Shown here: positions 18,892-33,800 of the stretch, in pieces
How positions within the stretch are numbered: the first letter of the stretch is position 1
Layout of the letters: each line of letters opens with the position of its first letter
Source of the DNA: Lineus longissimus
Lineage: Eukaryota > Nemertea > Pilidiophora > Heteronemertea > Lineidae
DNA: 64,000 nt
Assembly: GCF_910592395.1 (NCBI RefSeq)
Contig: NC_088312.1
Location: forward strand, 6,326,001 to 6,390,000
Reading direction: 5' to 3'
Notes under the pieces: model-generated
The model's input: only the letters and a program-made list of their open reading frames with translations
Told to the model about the DNA's origin: nothing
Databases searched by the model: none
Position numbers and translations under genes: made by a program

Positions 18892-21800
18892 TCATCGTTC
18901 TGTTCGATTTCCTTTCATTTGTTTCAACTGTTGTTGTCGTTTTCTCAGTTTCTCGATATTCTGTAAAAGCAGTTTATCGTTTGGCTGTATCTTCTGAGCT
19001 GCTGTGTAATGATGCTGGGCTTTCTCTAAGTTATCCTCCATGTGGTAGAGTACTCCCAAGTTGAGATGGGTTTGGAATTGACCAGGATCTAATTTCTCCA
19101 GCTCTTCATACGTCTTAAAGAGAAAGAACACTATTAAAGGATCTTATTCCTCAAATGTGATGAGGTGAATGTCTAAGGTGTTTGAAAATGTATTTTCTCG
19201 GGTCCTCAAAGATTTGAGAGGTCTGTTAGATAACTGGTTGTGCTTGTCAGCTGTGAGGCTACAATGGGACTTGCACTGCTACAGCGAGGCACATGAGTCC
19301 ACTCACCGTGATAGCCAGTTTGAATTCCTTGGAATCTTTCAGATGGTTGCCCTTGTCCTGGTAAAGGCCAACTAGTGTTGCTTTATCTCCATCCCTATTA
19401 GCTATAACTTTGATGGCTTTGTCAAGAATAACCAGCGCCTGAAAACATTTGAAGAATGTTATGTCTAAATAAAAGCGATGATCCTATTTGTTGGCTCTAA
19501 TGACCGCTTAGGAATTCCAAACCCAAATTGTAATTGAATAGCACCGAAACTTATTTGCCTTGAGCATATTTTTGGCTTGCCTCGTGTTCACCTCTTTTTC
19601 ATGTACCACCAAATAAAAACGATTATCATTAATACACACCTCTTGATGTCTTTTCATGAGCCCATAGACGATAGCAAGATTCTTCAATGCCTCAATACTC
19701 TCTGGTCTATGTTCTAGGACTTCTTTCAGCAGTTTTTCAGCAGTACTTGGTTCATATAAACTAGCTAAGGTGGAAGCCTTGAAAAGAAGAAAAAGTGTCA
19801 AACAACAAATTGTAACAATTGATATGTAATTTCAACGATGAATAAAGCATTTGATTACAGAAATGAGTCTTGTCTTCATGGGGTTGCATGAAGTACAACC
19901 TTGTTCCAGGTTGGGCCTGTCTTCTAGTGCACAGGGAGACTATAGCATGCTTCGAAGGTGTGTAGGCCAACCTCATGCACATCAATGATGGTTGTACTGA
20001 TGTCTTCAACTTGTCAAGGATGGGCTAATGTCTTCATCTTGTTATAGAAGTGGTGACAAGCCTGGAAACTCTGTGTAATATGACAGTTTACCATGACCAT
20101 CCATATAAACAGATCCCTAAATAAGGAAGATCCCCTCACATGTCAAATGGAATCACAAATAGTAAAGTAGTTAAAACTCCTGACACACTCTCTTGGCCGA
20201 CTAGTATTGGAGGCTTTCATTTGATTTACCGTAACAGAGTCTATCAGGCCACACAATCATGGGTCAGTAAGGAGTTAGAACACTGTAAAATGTCCATGAA
20301 GGGTTTCGATAAGAGAAGGAAAAGGAATCCATGGAGGTCCAATACTGGTCCCTCACTGGATTCCTTCTCCTACCTAAACCGTTTTTGGACACTTTACAAT
20401 GATTCAGTGGCCTGTGCTTAAACTTACATAGTGCATCTTGACGTCCAAGCTATCAGGATATTTTTGCAGCGCCTCTTGAAATAGCACCGAAGCCTGATCT
20501 GGCTTTCCAACATTGAAATAAAATACAGCCAAGTTATCCAGGGTAATGGCATCCCTTCTTACTTCTACAGCTCTGCAAAGAGATGGAATTAACAAACAAT
20601 TTAGTCCCCATTTGTCAAACCCTGTGATTTAAATCAGTGTGACCTGCGATTTACAACATAAGTATCCCTCGTCTGTGGGAAAACCAGTAATCACGGCTTG
20701 ATATTACAGGTTGTGGTGATCACAAATTCTTCTCCTTCTCCTTCTGAGGAAGGACTGTGAAGACAGTTGCAACAAAGACAGTCACTGCATAGATTCGTTT
20801 GGAGTGGCAAAGAAGGGCAGTCGTTGATTAATTAGGTCCCAGAGTTGGGTACAGACCCGGATCAGAATGGGCACCCAGTGCATAACACATGATACCACCT
20901 TGGAGTTGCTTAACCAGATGATTAGTGAGTCAATACTGCCACAATGAAGGACAATTTCAGGAACCTCCACAATGTTTATTCCATTGATAGAAAGGTGGAA
21001 ATACTATCAATTTATTCAAATCATCGAATCATCCCGATAAAGATACATTTAGACTCACCGGAGATAATAAGCCTCAGCCTCCTTGAATCGGTTCAGCGAC
21101 TTGGCAAGTCTGGCCAAATTGATGATGACCACCACATGGTCCGGCCTAAGGGAGAGCGACTTCTTATACATCGCCTCAGCCTCTTCTAACCGGTCCTTCT
21201 TATGGAGGTAGGCACCAAGATTATTGTAGCTATCAGCGTCATCAGGCTTGTTATCAATCACAGCGCGGTACATATGCTCTGCTTCTGAACCGGCATCGAG
21301 TTCTCCGAGAACCGAGGCGAGATACGTCTGGGCTTGCGTGTATCCCGGGTTGAGTTCAATCGCTTGTTGTAGCATATGGAGGGATTCTTCCAGATAACCT
21401 TTTTGGCTTAAAAAAGATCAACTTTGTAAGTATTTTATACACAAATTGAATTTCTCAAATTTAATTAAAAGTTTCAAATATTGAAAGAATGGCGTGGTCT
21501 TTAAAAGAGCAAATATTCTTGAAATCTTGGGACCAATGTCACTAGAAGAACATCAACTTACTGCAGCAAAGTGCCAAGATTGTAATGGGCGTTAGAGTGA
21601 GTTGGCGTGATTCGGATCGCTTCGCGATAATGTTTCTCAGCCCCCACTATATCATCATCCAGGAGAGTTCCAAGGTTGTTATGGGCACTTGCGTGGTCAG
21701 GATATAAACTGAAAAGTGACAGGTTACATCAAATGACAATTTTTCTAACAAATCTATAGCAGGTTCCCAAACAAAAACAATTTTTTGATGAAATGCTTCA

Positions 21801-24800
21801 ATTTTTCTTCAGCTGTTTCTTTTTTGGCATCAAAACCTTACCAATGTTACATTGATGGATAGATCTCATGAGATTTGGTTCATGAGACACCCTCTACTTC
21901 CAAGCTCCTGTCTCTAATGCCAGGTACCTGGTGAGAAGACAGCTTGTATCCTATATGCAACTAGCTGGCAGCTTCCCAACTAACACATCTTAAAAGAGCA
22001 ACTGAACATTTGACCTTTCCTTTACAAGGCGTACCCCTTCACCAGTGAGTTCTAAACCAAAAACCTGAGGTTCTCACCTAAGCGTCATTCTGTAGTGATG
22101 AATTGCTTCCTCAAACTTTGCAGTGTCTTTTAGAAAATTGGCAAAGTTGTAATGCATCTTGGGGTTGTTTGGCAAAGTCTCTAAACCAGACCTGAAAGAT
22201 TGAAAAGATTTTAACTCCCAGGCCTGGATAGGATGCTGGTCTATCAGGGTAACTTCCGAGGCAAGTTTTGTACCCATTTACTCCTGGGTGGAGAGAAACA
22301 AGTAGGATTTAGTGCCTAGCCCAAGGACACAAAGATGAAACAGTGCTGAACTGTTCGAGTGTCCAACCTATACCTTCTGGTTATAATCTCGGCACTCTAA
22401 CTACTCTGCCATCCCCTGGATGTGAAAGCTAAAGAAAAAAAGCCTTGAAACTGTCAACATATACTGAACACTGAACCCACCTAAATAAGCTTTCCCTAGT
22501 CAGCCAAACCTGATTTCTAATCACAGTTCTGAAGCCCAGCAGCAGCAGCAGGAAGAAGAAGGCACTGTCCAATAAACGTTTCCGTCGGAACTTGAAAGAG
22601 AGGGAGTCGTAGCCATGGATAACGAGGATGCAATAACCCATACTGGAAGAGATGAAATAGGAAAATATGAAATGAAGCAAAAACAGAAGTCTAAGGAGAA
22701 GGAAATGACAAGAATTAACCCTTAATGTGGCACCTAGACATCAGTAAAGTACAATCATCATGCTCCCTCCTTTAGGGCTCAAAATGAGGCCTGTCTCACC
22801 TTTGTACTCTTTTCAACATCATTGTCATCAATGGATTTGGACTATCACTTCTCTTCATGAATCAACTAGAATTTTCTAACGGACGGTATGGCAGGCTTAC
22901 CTTGGAATGTACAGTATTCTCTCAGCGACCACAAAGCCGACTCTGATGAATAGGTTTGATGCTGGCAGGAAGGGAATCACAATAAGACAAAGCCCAAGGA
23001 TTTGGCGCCTTTGACTCGAGTCCTGAAACATTCAATCGTGTATCTAGTACTACGAAGGGAACAATTTTCGTGCAAGCTAAAAGAGTGAAGATTACTTTAA
23101 CCTTTCACATGTGAAATTTCATATAAAATTACCCTTTTTTACTACTTTTTACTTTTTTGACCCCTCACCAGTGGAGTATGGACTACTTCATTCACAACAT
23201 CTGATGCCTAGACAGAAGGAACAGGGCTTAAACATCATATTTCAACGGGCTGACACTCGTATGTCTGACCCCTCTGACCCCTCTAGCATCTGGGGGTGGA
23301 GGGGGGGGTGCATTCCCCCTCAACATTGATAACAGCCAAATTCAATGAAACTTTAAGCCGCAATAACATGGGCAAATCCGAGGCAACATATGTACATATT
23401 GACCCACAGTAATCTGTAATGCCAAATCTTCCCCAGGTTCAATCCTATAAGTTTTTGGTTGGTTACCACTGGCAGCAGTGTATCTGATTCAATGAAGACA
23501 TCATCCTTAACATTGGGTGATGCCAGCTATTTTACAACATGGAACTTTTCCTAAGCCAAGTTAGGATCCAGGCCGCCTGGTCTATAGGGATACTACATCA
23601 CACTGCCAAAACCCTGCTGTAGCTAAGAGTAAGTCTCAGTGAAGCTTTGTAATGAATTGACAACACTTTTGTTTATTTACACCCAAGTTTATTTAAGTCA
23701 GTGGTCCTGACAGTTACATACCTTGGTGACAAAGAGGCAGTGAATTGTGTATAGCACCATGGAAACAATAAACAAAACGGTTGATAGGTTTCTGACATCA
23801 GTGATGGACTCAACCAATGGAATACTGTTGAATTGCCAGTCATAGCTGAGGATGCTGGGAAATAGGAGAAGCCACGTGTTGAACACCAGCAGATAAAGGT
23901 ATGTCATGATTCTGAAAAGGAAAAGGGTTCAATAAGGATTGATCTAATATCAGGATTAACCAACTTCCATTATGTTAAAGGTACCATTACATTGTTCCAA
24001 GAAGATATCATAGCTTCAAGAAAGAGTTTTAACATCATTGAATAGCGTGAAATAAAACAGTTTTAACATGACTTCAAATCAACCCTTCCCTATGGTGCAG
24101 GGTGGTATTTAACCTATTCCTAGACAGTATGTATGCCCTCTGGGAGCCAGGACACCACTTTTCATTAGGAAAGGCCCCTTTTGGAGACCTCTGGGGAGGC
24201 AATTGCCCTATGCTCCCCCTCTGCTAAATACAGCCCAGAAGTGGCTTGATGGCTTACAAAGAAATCATTCAACTCACCTGGTTAGGAACTCCGGGCAAAA
24301 GGAAGCAGGGTTATCCTGAGCGGAGAAGTGTGGAAGCTGGCCGCCTAACATCCAGATTCGGAACCCTGCCAGAATGATTAGCTGCAACATAAAGAAGGGC
24401 AACTTATATTTCACATTATCACTTGGAGGAGAGTTCACTTGGACCGCATTTTAATTTGGCATCTTACACCAGACGCAGATCCAAGGAGGGGGAAACAATC
24501 TTTGACCATAAAATTCATATTCTGGGGTGCAACCCTCGATAGTATCATCAGACAAAATCAATATCAGCTATCCCCAGTGGTGCACACGAAATACAAGATC
24601 CCCTTGAAAAAATGATGATATCTGAGAATTTGATCTTAATCGGATTTACCTACAGGGCTCAAAACTGAATCAAGAGAAATGGATTTCTCGGTTCATGTGA
24701 CCCGGGACATCAGTTGCACCTTGTGATGCAGGGCTAGATTTGTCCAATGTTGATGTCTTAACGTTATTTGATGAGTCCTTTGATCAAGAGAAGTTTCTGG

Positions 24801-27800
24801 TTAACTACCCCTGTACTTCAACCGGGGTAGATCAACATAATGTGTGTATTTCATAATGGATCAACATAATGTGTGTATTTCACAGTGGAAGTTGACAATA
24901 TTGTACACTTGAATTTAGCAACTTCAGTTGAAGCAATTCGAGCAGATATAACTGGAGAGCATAGACGTTTGGAGACATGACACGGGGATGTCGGAATCAG
25001 GCTTTTACATCCTATGATCCACTGGCTCACATTCTAATCTGGTAATCAATACAGTAATAGGATTGGGAGAATATGCCTTAGAGAGAGACAACCTTTTACA
25101 GGTGTTTATTTCAGGATTTTGAAGATTCTGCCTCAGTCACAGACAACCTTATACACAGACCAGGTTATTTGGAGACCTCACAGGCCAGTTTATTCACAGC
25201 CTAGGCTTTGATGGAAACCTCATTCACAGGCCAGGTTTTCGTGGAAACCTCATTCAAGGCCATGTTTCATGGAAACCACATTCACAGGCTAGGTTTTATG
25301 GAAACCTCATTCAAGGCCAGGTTTTCATCACAGGCGATCGAGGCTGATGTATCTACATCTTCTCAGATAATTGTTTTTATTGATCACACAAGGTGTATTG
25401 AGAAAGTCTGAGAATATTGTGACTGATTAGAACCACTGACTCAATATTAGTTGATTGAGGCCAATAATGACATCGCTTAACATCGGCTTGTTTGCTGCGG
25501 AAGTGATCAATTTGACGGAACATCAATTTATAATGGTCCAGCCTCCTATATCAATTGAGAAAGACCCTGTTGGCTCATAAGTACGATATAAGATTTTGGA
25601 TTTATGTCAATACACTCAAGAGAACCATGCCATATATTGTCATTATTTGGACGTGTTAAAAGTTCCCCACAGTCCGATAGATCAAAATTAAAGTTTTCAA
25701 TTTAGAATTTAGCTCTATATGCACAACACGGAAAATTCACTGGGACCATACTTGCCAGAATCATGAGAGATTGGGTTGTGTACATGTGTTACGTCTGCTC
25801 AGAGCATGATGGGAATATCCAGGGTAATGTGGATATACAGTATACTGAATATCCCACAGCAGCTCTGTCAATATTAGTGCTAACACAATCTGAGGAACAC
25901 GATGAGTCTGGGATCGGCCCACTATTGCGGGATTTAGCAGGGATTTAGCTCCAGGAGCAAAATATTAAATGTAACGGCCCTGGGAGTAAACTTTGGACAC
26001 TTATATCAATACCTTCTCAAGACCAATGCAAAACTTCACCTATTTAAAGTTATGGAACCATATCTATGATGAATTGGACACTTAAACACCACTAAAACAA
26101 GGCGATCGGATGAGAGATGTCAGATTCATGAAGTTATCGAGAAAGTTAGTGCAACTTTAGGAAATCAATGGAGTTAAATGTAAAAGGAGGAAGTGGATGA
26201 CAGATGTGGTGGACACGATTTCACCTTAACTTGAGCCAGAAATTACATGTAACAAGCCAGGGCAATGTACAGAAGTTCTGGGTCTTTGAAACATGAATTT
26301 GTTGATTTGACTTCATTCCAACTTGAGTCAAAACCCACACAGAATCCTGCACTGAATGTACAGGTATTTTCTCTTTTAATGTGAAAGTTACTTTTGTGCA
26401 ATGCCTATTCTAGTTTCAACCTAACAAGAGTCAAGATACGTATAGCATTTTGTAGATATTGCACACTGATTTCCATCCTAGTTATTTCGAAACCTCTCAT
26501 GAAAAACGAGACAGAGGATGCTATAAGGAATTCCATTAGGTGGTATCAGTTGGTTTTAGTATTCATGGGTTGTGTATACTCGAGGGGGTTTCAGATACAT
26601 ACAGATTGGTTTACGGACCAAGGACGGGAAGCCATCCTGTTGTTATGATTAATGACATAACAGGGGCAGTCTGACCCCTAAGTGACATTTCCAGCCTTTC
26701 TGAGATAAACTTTTTCTTGGCTAAAACTGAAACGTTGGATAAATCATACCTTTATCTGAAAGACTGGGGGTAGGATCTGCTGAAAAGCTTGGTCACAGAA
26801 ATTGTGGCAACAAATTTAGAATTCACAGACAAGTCCACCTGTTGTAAAGCAGTTGAGGGGAATGTTCTGATGATGCCATTCCCTCACAAGACTGAATTTC
26901 TAGGCCAATGATTGGTGGGTTGATTAGTTCAATTGATCAGGTCATTTTTCGTTAATGAATGCGATATCCAGAACTATCCAGAACACCAGTTTCACACATC
27001 TGCCGCATTGATTTCAGATGCTAATCAGGACTTCATCAGGAGTGTTTATTGACCAGCTCACTTCTTGTGGATATAATTGGTATCCCTCCAAGACATTTTT
27101 CATTCAATAGATGCTAGATATTGGAACCAATTACCAAATATTGACGCAGTGGTCCTTATCAGTCATGATACTGTATTTCCTTGGTGCATCTGGCCTACAG
27201 TTCTGGTCACAACTAAGTTCCCTTCCACCAGAATTCTTAAAATGGCGATGTAAATCCAATATAAAGCTAGCATGGACCTTTCATGATGTCATAGAACAGG
27301 AGTTTAAAAGTATTGTTTACTTACAGAAAGGCAAATAGTGATGATCCTCTTGAGAAATGGATGATGTGGTTTATCCGATCTCTTCACGTGATGGTAGCCA
27401 TTGCCATTGGAATGGGAAATACTAAAATGAGACAAGATTTTGCACAAATTTAAACCACTGGTTAATAAATTGCTGTTGAAAAGAAAGTTGAAACAAGAAT
27501 TGGCAAAAGCTATTGCTATATGACATGTGGTTTGAAAATGGAGCCCCATCATCAAAGTTAAATAATGCCTGAGGGAGTTCTAATTCCTCTAGGATTTCAC
27601 GTTCTTTTCAAAATGGGAGTGGCTATGGTCAACCCCTAAATCTCTCACGCATTTCCGACAATTTGCATCACAGTGTAGTTACCAAGCAGCCCATGGAATG
27701 GCAAGGTTATCAACCTGCCACCGAAGATTGATAACGCAGCCCCTGGGCCTGCTCTGTCCTCCAACTGCCTAGAGATTAAAGTAGGCCTACTATACAATAG

Positions 27801-30800
27801 TATATTCATAATGAAGAATAGATAGTCCAGTCTGCCCAATATACAGTCCAACTCTGTGATTACTGCAATTTCGTTGAATACACCCTGATTTCCCTACAGC
27901 CCACTCGACTAAATAACTGTGTGGTCCTCCGCAGTGACAAGCAGAGTGCTTTCAATGTGTCTACTAAAAGTTCATTTCCCTAGGGATAGTCTAGTTCATC
28001 CATCAATGAGCTACACCACTAACAGGTTCTGGCAAGTCACAGCCTTGTTAATTTCATTGCGATATTGGAAATGAATGTCGTAAGCCCTTAGGTTAGAAAC
28101 ATTCCTGATACACAAGTTTTCAGTCAGGCAAAAAACAGTTTGGAGATAAAGTTAAAGGATTCATTTTAGTTTAGGATGAGGGAGTTGGATTCATCCGATT
28201 ATGGAACGAGTGAGTTTCTCAAACCAAAGGTAATTCAATGCCTTAACAATTTCTCCTTTCACACCAACTGCACATTGAAGTAACTGACTGTTTGGTAATG
28301 AAATAAGGGGAGGAAGACTGAAAATTATTCTTATCATTATTAAGGGGAAGATGACTAGCTTGGCTGGGTGATTCCTTGGCTGATTATTTGTCAAATCATG
28401 ACAACTTGGAACAAGACAACTACAGATTGACTGTACATGATGATATGTAATTCTAACTCACAATAAAGTGAAAAGGACCTCATTAGCCACAAGAATGAAG
28501 AACTGACCAGCAGTAATGAAATCATTTGAAATGATCTGGAAATTATTCCAAGGAGTTGTTGATATAGATTCGTGACGTTATCGTCGTCACAAATGAACTG
28601 GTGACCACTCTCTAATGAAATCATTCAATCGGATATCTCCATTGATCAACGGGCCCAACCCTGTCAACAAAATTGGCGATCTTCATTTAGCTGCGGTCGC
28701 TTCTGCAGACATTGTCATCGTTTACCAAACCTGATCACAAAGTCCAATCGGGCATCAGACCAATCAATTTGGTTGCTGAGGGTTCAACCAATTGTGACCT
28801 TCCGGAGGCCGAAAATGTAATAAAACGCTCCAATTTGGCAATTGGCCCACAGAAGATCTATTCTATTCTTATGAGGGATAGATTGGGCTGCCGCAGTCGA
28901 TACGGGCAATGCAGCCTTGTTTGAGTGGGTCAGCTATTGACTAACATGCCAGCAATTCGTTGTCGGATCCGGAATCAAACAGCAAAGAGAGATTGGACAT
29001 GTCGCCTTTTCAACGAGTGTGTGCTCAGTGAAGAAACTGTTTTGTCTCAGTTGACCAGCTTATTGGATATTTTTTGGTAGTGAAAAAGTTGGTATCTGCC
29101 GGAAAGATTGCCAGGCTACATGTAGCTGCATGCACGTCCAGCAACACAGGAACGCTTTCAGCGATGTGGATGGACAGATAATCTAGACATCTTTGCTGTT
29201 GACAGCTGACCTATTGGACAGGTTTTTTTTAAAGGGCCAAGTGTGATGGATATCTTAGGTGTGCAGCTTGTACAGACATGGTCTTACATCAATCTTTATA
29301 CAAATGACACAATGCTTTCAAAGCAACACAATGAGCAATGATGCTGCTTCTATAAGAGGTACTGTAACACGGAAATATCACAGTCATTTTATTTTATGGT
29401 TTCATGAATTGTATACTTTAATTCAGTGTTTTGACAAACCTGTAACAGTGATTTCAATGAGATTCCCATTTTAGCGGCCGTATATATTTTCACAATAATC
29501 TGTAAACCCGAAAAAAAGGAGATGAAAATTTCTGGTTTTACAGTATACACTGCTACCATCATGCACTAAGACTGAGAGCCCACACTCAAGCTCCTGATAC
29601 GATCAGTAATTTACAAAGTAGTGAATACTTTTGAGTGATACTTTTAAGTTATTGCTATCTAATTCTGCTCAGAAACTTCAGACTCTTTGATTCATTCTTT
29701 AAAAATAGCTCAAATCATTGAGAGCCTAAGAAGAGGTTTACGCATTATGCACGCTAAAAGGAATCTACAAAATAGCATTTTTGATCAAATTAAATTTCAA
29801 AGGTACTTTCTAAGAATGGAACTGAAATGTGAAGAAAAAGACTCGCTTCTGGAGTTTTTAACAACATAGTTTCTAAGACTGAAATAAAACGTATCCACTT
29901 GATTTTGAGCATTGGTTGAGCATGGAAAGTGAAGTTGTGCTTGATAGGCTGCCATCAAAGTGAACCAACTGCCATGCAGTGATTGGGTTAAAAGCATTTC
30001 CATCTAGCATTTGTCAGAGAGTTGGCGGGTTAGAATTGAAATGATACAAAGGATTTCAAGCTTTAAAATCCAGTCTCTTTGTCAAATAGATATGCAAATC
30101 ATGTCTACACTATTCCATCAAAGCAGACGTCAAAATACCCCCACCAAACATGCCTCGAGGAAATGAACTTTATCACACAGTGGCATGATACATTTCAATT
30201 TCATTGTTGATAGAATTTCATGATATCTTCATGATAATTTCACTCGAATATGACGATAGGCAGATATGTTAAAGGGGTACGCCATTCGTATTAACTGGTA
30301 GCTCAGGAAAATAGAAATGCAATTATACACAATGCCGTAGTGCAGTTATCATGCATGCAAATTTGCTGAAACTTGGTGTGTATAGGTCATGTATTTATAT
30401 ATCTGTCTACCCAATGGCAATGTCAAAATTAATATTCAGTCAATGTCTTTACGCAATTGGAAATTTTCAAATTCAATTACAAATTTCAAATTTTTAACAA
30501 AAGGCGTAACCTTTAACATGCAAATCATCTGCATAAATAATAAATGCTTCAAAGCTTGACATTACTTCCAGTGGCTAATTTTCCGTTGATATAGAAATGA
30601 AAATGGAGTGTTGCATGTCTGGAATATTGGATCATCATCGGAAGTCAAGATGGCTTTTGAGTGCTTGTGAAACTTTCATGATATATTCATGTTAGCTGTT
30701 CAAGATGGGTTGACCGCCTGAGTACCAACCCTTATTGCAAAGTATGGTTGGCGTCTGAATCTCGAATGGAAGGATGAAGGTTAGAGGCCCCTGGTTAGCT

Positions 30801-33800
30801 TGTTTCAAAACAGCTGCTTGGTAAGCCACAAGCTGTTTCTCCACTACAGGGTACGTTACAGACTAAAGGCCAAATCAGTATGATGTTTTAAGACTTTATC
30901 TTTTATGAGATTTGTTTGTGGTTTGAAATCACCATTCTGGAAAGTTAGTGTGCAAGACCTAACAGTCACAGAATAAGTAGGTGATACTGAATAAAGAGGC
31001 AGAAGACTTCTGATGAAGCAATCGAGATTCTGACAAATTTTTGTACAGTCATCAAATCCGGAAGCTTTGGAAAAAACCTCATTGATGAGGGTATGATAAT
31101 AAAAGAGACTCTTAAGATGCTGCGGCAACAAGAACCATAATGAAGTGTAAATTAGATTGGAAATAAGCACCGTCTGGATGTAATTGGTGTGGGACATTTA
31201 ACTACAATATGAGGGCCATTATCCTACTCCTTGTGTGTCAGCGGGCCAATATAATATCGGAAGGAACGAGCTCTTGCAATATTTGGCCCAATTGCTTTTA
31301 CCAATTTATCGGGCTGAAACCAGTGAATGCTAATCAAGGAGAGGCTGGAGTATATGGCCGCATGCATACAAAATGCACGGGTGTTAGCTTGATATCGTTT
31401 TTCCTCGTTTGAATGGAAAACTGGCAGAAGAACCAGTCTTGATGGATCTGAGCACATAAGAACAGCGTATTCAGATTCTTAATGGGTTTAAACTAGTCCA
31501 ACATGTCCAATGATCTGTCATATAGAATTTGAAATGTTTCAAAAGATGATATAGAAGGAGGCAGCTCGTTAAAGTCATCATGGAAGACACTCTGGTAAAC
31601 AGTTTCGGCTAAACTTGCGTGGGCAAACCACTTAGTTGACTGGTTTGTGCTAAAACAGACTAAATGCAGAAGAAGAAGAGGAGGAAGAAGCTGCTTACGT
31701 ATGAATATCATGAAGAATCTATGGACCATCTTTACAAATGAAACCACTTTTAGCACCAGTGTATGAAAGATACTCTAGAGTAGGCCACCAGGCAACCATT
31801 TAGTCGAATCACTGACTGGAGTGGGAGATAGCCCAATATTATTCACTTGGCCAAGTTTAATGAATACCTTGGCCAAATTTGACTAGATTGAATGTAAGCA
31901 TTCAAGTCCACCCGGGTGAAAGAAGCTATTTCCACTGCCAAACATTCACTGTAAGCATTCAGGTCCAACCGGGTGAAAGAAGCAATTTCCACTGCCAAAC
32001 ATTCACTTGGAATTGTTACACAAGAATCATCACTTCTGATGAATGCACTTCTGTGAGAGAAGATATTTCTCCTTGAGTGGTTAGGTCAGACATATGAGGC
32101 ACACCAGCTAAATATCGTGGTGGACACATTGATTAAAGGGAGAATATAGACAGGAACCAGGTAGGTCAGATTAAGTTGTACAGATTTGCTGATAGGGGTC
32201 CCTCCTACATCATAGTACATCATAATTTATCAAGCTTGTACAAGGAATATGTTCATTGCTGAATCAAACATAATGCAGTCCCCTAACTGATGAGGCTTAA
32301 TTTGTTATGTCAAAGTGCTGTGTGGTTCTTATCTAAAAAGTGAGTCACTTTGGGAAATATAGAAAAGGCATGGAAGAAAGGGTGTTTAATTAAGACCAGA
32401 GACTGGCAATTCGAAATGCAATGCAATTGATGAGCCTAGGACATGTAGATGTTAACAGAACATGATGAAATCGACAATGCTGGCCTCATAAATGAAATGA
32501 TTGCTGAAGAGGAATCTAATCTAACATGCCGAGGAATGTCAGAATCCCGAGATAGAGATGATGCTATAGGTTATTGGACCTGACTGGTGTATTCATCTGG
32601 AGACTGATGGTGACTGCTCTTCAACTTTTTTGTCAGAAATTACACTGAGTAAGATTGAAGTGAACAATCTGGAAAGACCTGAATTGATTTGAGGTGAGAG
32701 AGGAGCATGTTGGACAAGCTGTCTCACAAGGTTGTCAGTTCTTCTTTAACCCTGTTTACCTCAAGTGGAGCATAGGCCGCCAACAAGGTTTTCCCACTTC
32801 CACCTGTCCTGGGCAGTTCTCTCAACTTGGGTCCAGTTCATCCCTATCATCCTATAGCCTCATGTTCTGTGTCACCATGTGGTCCTTGGCCTACCTGGAC
32901 GCCTTCACCTTGCAGGTTCCATCAGCATGCCTTGTGATGGTTTTCTTAGGCTTTCTCAGGGTGTGGCTGAGCCATAGCTCACCAATATTCACAAACCTGA
33001 TAGTTCTCTCTTTGGGAAACACGCAGTGGCAAATCTGGCACTCTAAAGCTGCGCTTACACCACGAAATATTGGTGGACCAATTGCACGTACACCACCACA
33101 TTGCCGCGACAAATTGGTTCAGCAATCCATTGCCGATACAAATTGCCGAGCGAATTTGTCCCACCAAGCTTGATGGTCCAAATTCGCCCGGCTTGTTGAA
33201 AGCTCGGCTTTGTCGTGGTGTAAGCGCAAATGGATCGGCAATTAGCTAGTTAGATGGTTCGGCTCCAGGCGGCGTTTTCGAAATGGCGCTTTCTGCTTAT
33301 TGTTTGCGCGCCATCTGTAGCCGGATTTTATAACTAGCTGCAGCGCTGGTGTAAGCGCTTGGTGGATTTTCGATGGTGCGGCATTGGTTCCCGAACCAAG
33401 ATTGGTGGTCCATTTTCAGGTGGTGTAAGTGCGGCTTATGATTCAAGTGGAGATCGAAGTGGTGGCATCAACAACACTCCAAAGTATATGCATGTATCTC
33501 CTCATTCAGCACAGCAAAACATGTCCAATGTTGTCCACAGCTGCTTAGCTCTTAAAGGGGTACATCATTAGTATTTAATCATTGGTGAGGAAATTGAAAG
33601 ACAGTTATACACAATGCCGTTGTGCAGTTATAATGAATGTAACTTTGCTGAAACTTGGTATACTTGGTATACTGGTATACTTGGTATTTGTATATCATGT
33701 ATTCAGTCTGATGCTGGTTTCCCATTTCGACAGAATCAACATCAAAGTAGTAGTTCAGGATCCCAGACTTTTACTTGTGGCACTGCCTGGTTATTCTGAC

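Noticed and set aside
32694-33173. 159-codon + strand ORF
   Set aside because: It runs antisense across the LINE remnant and into the adjacent MITE, with no domain of its own.
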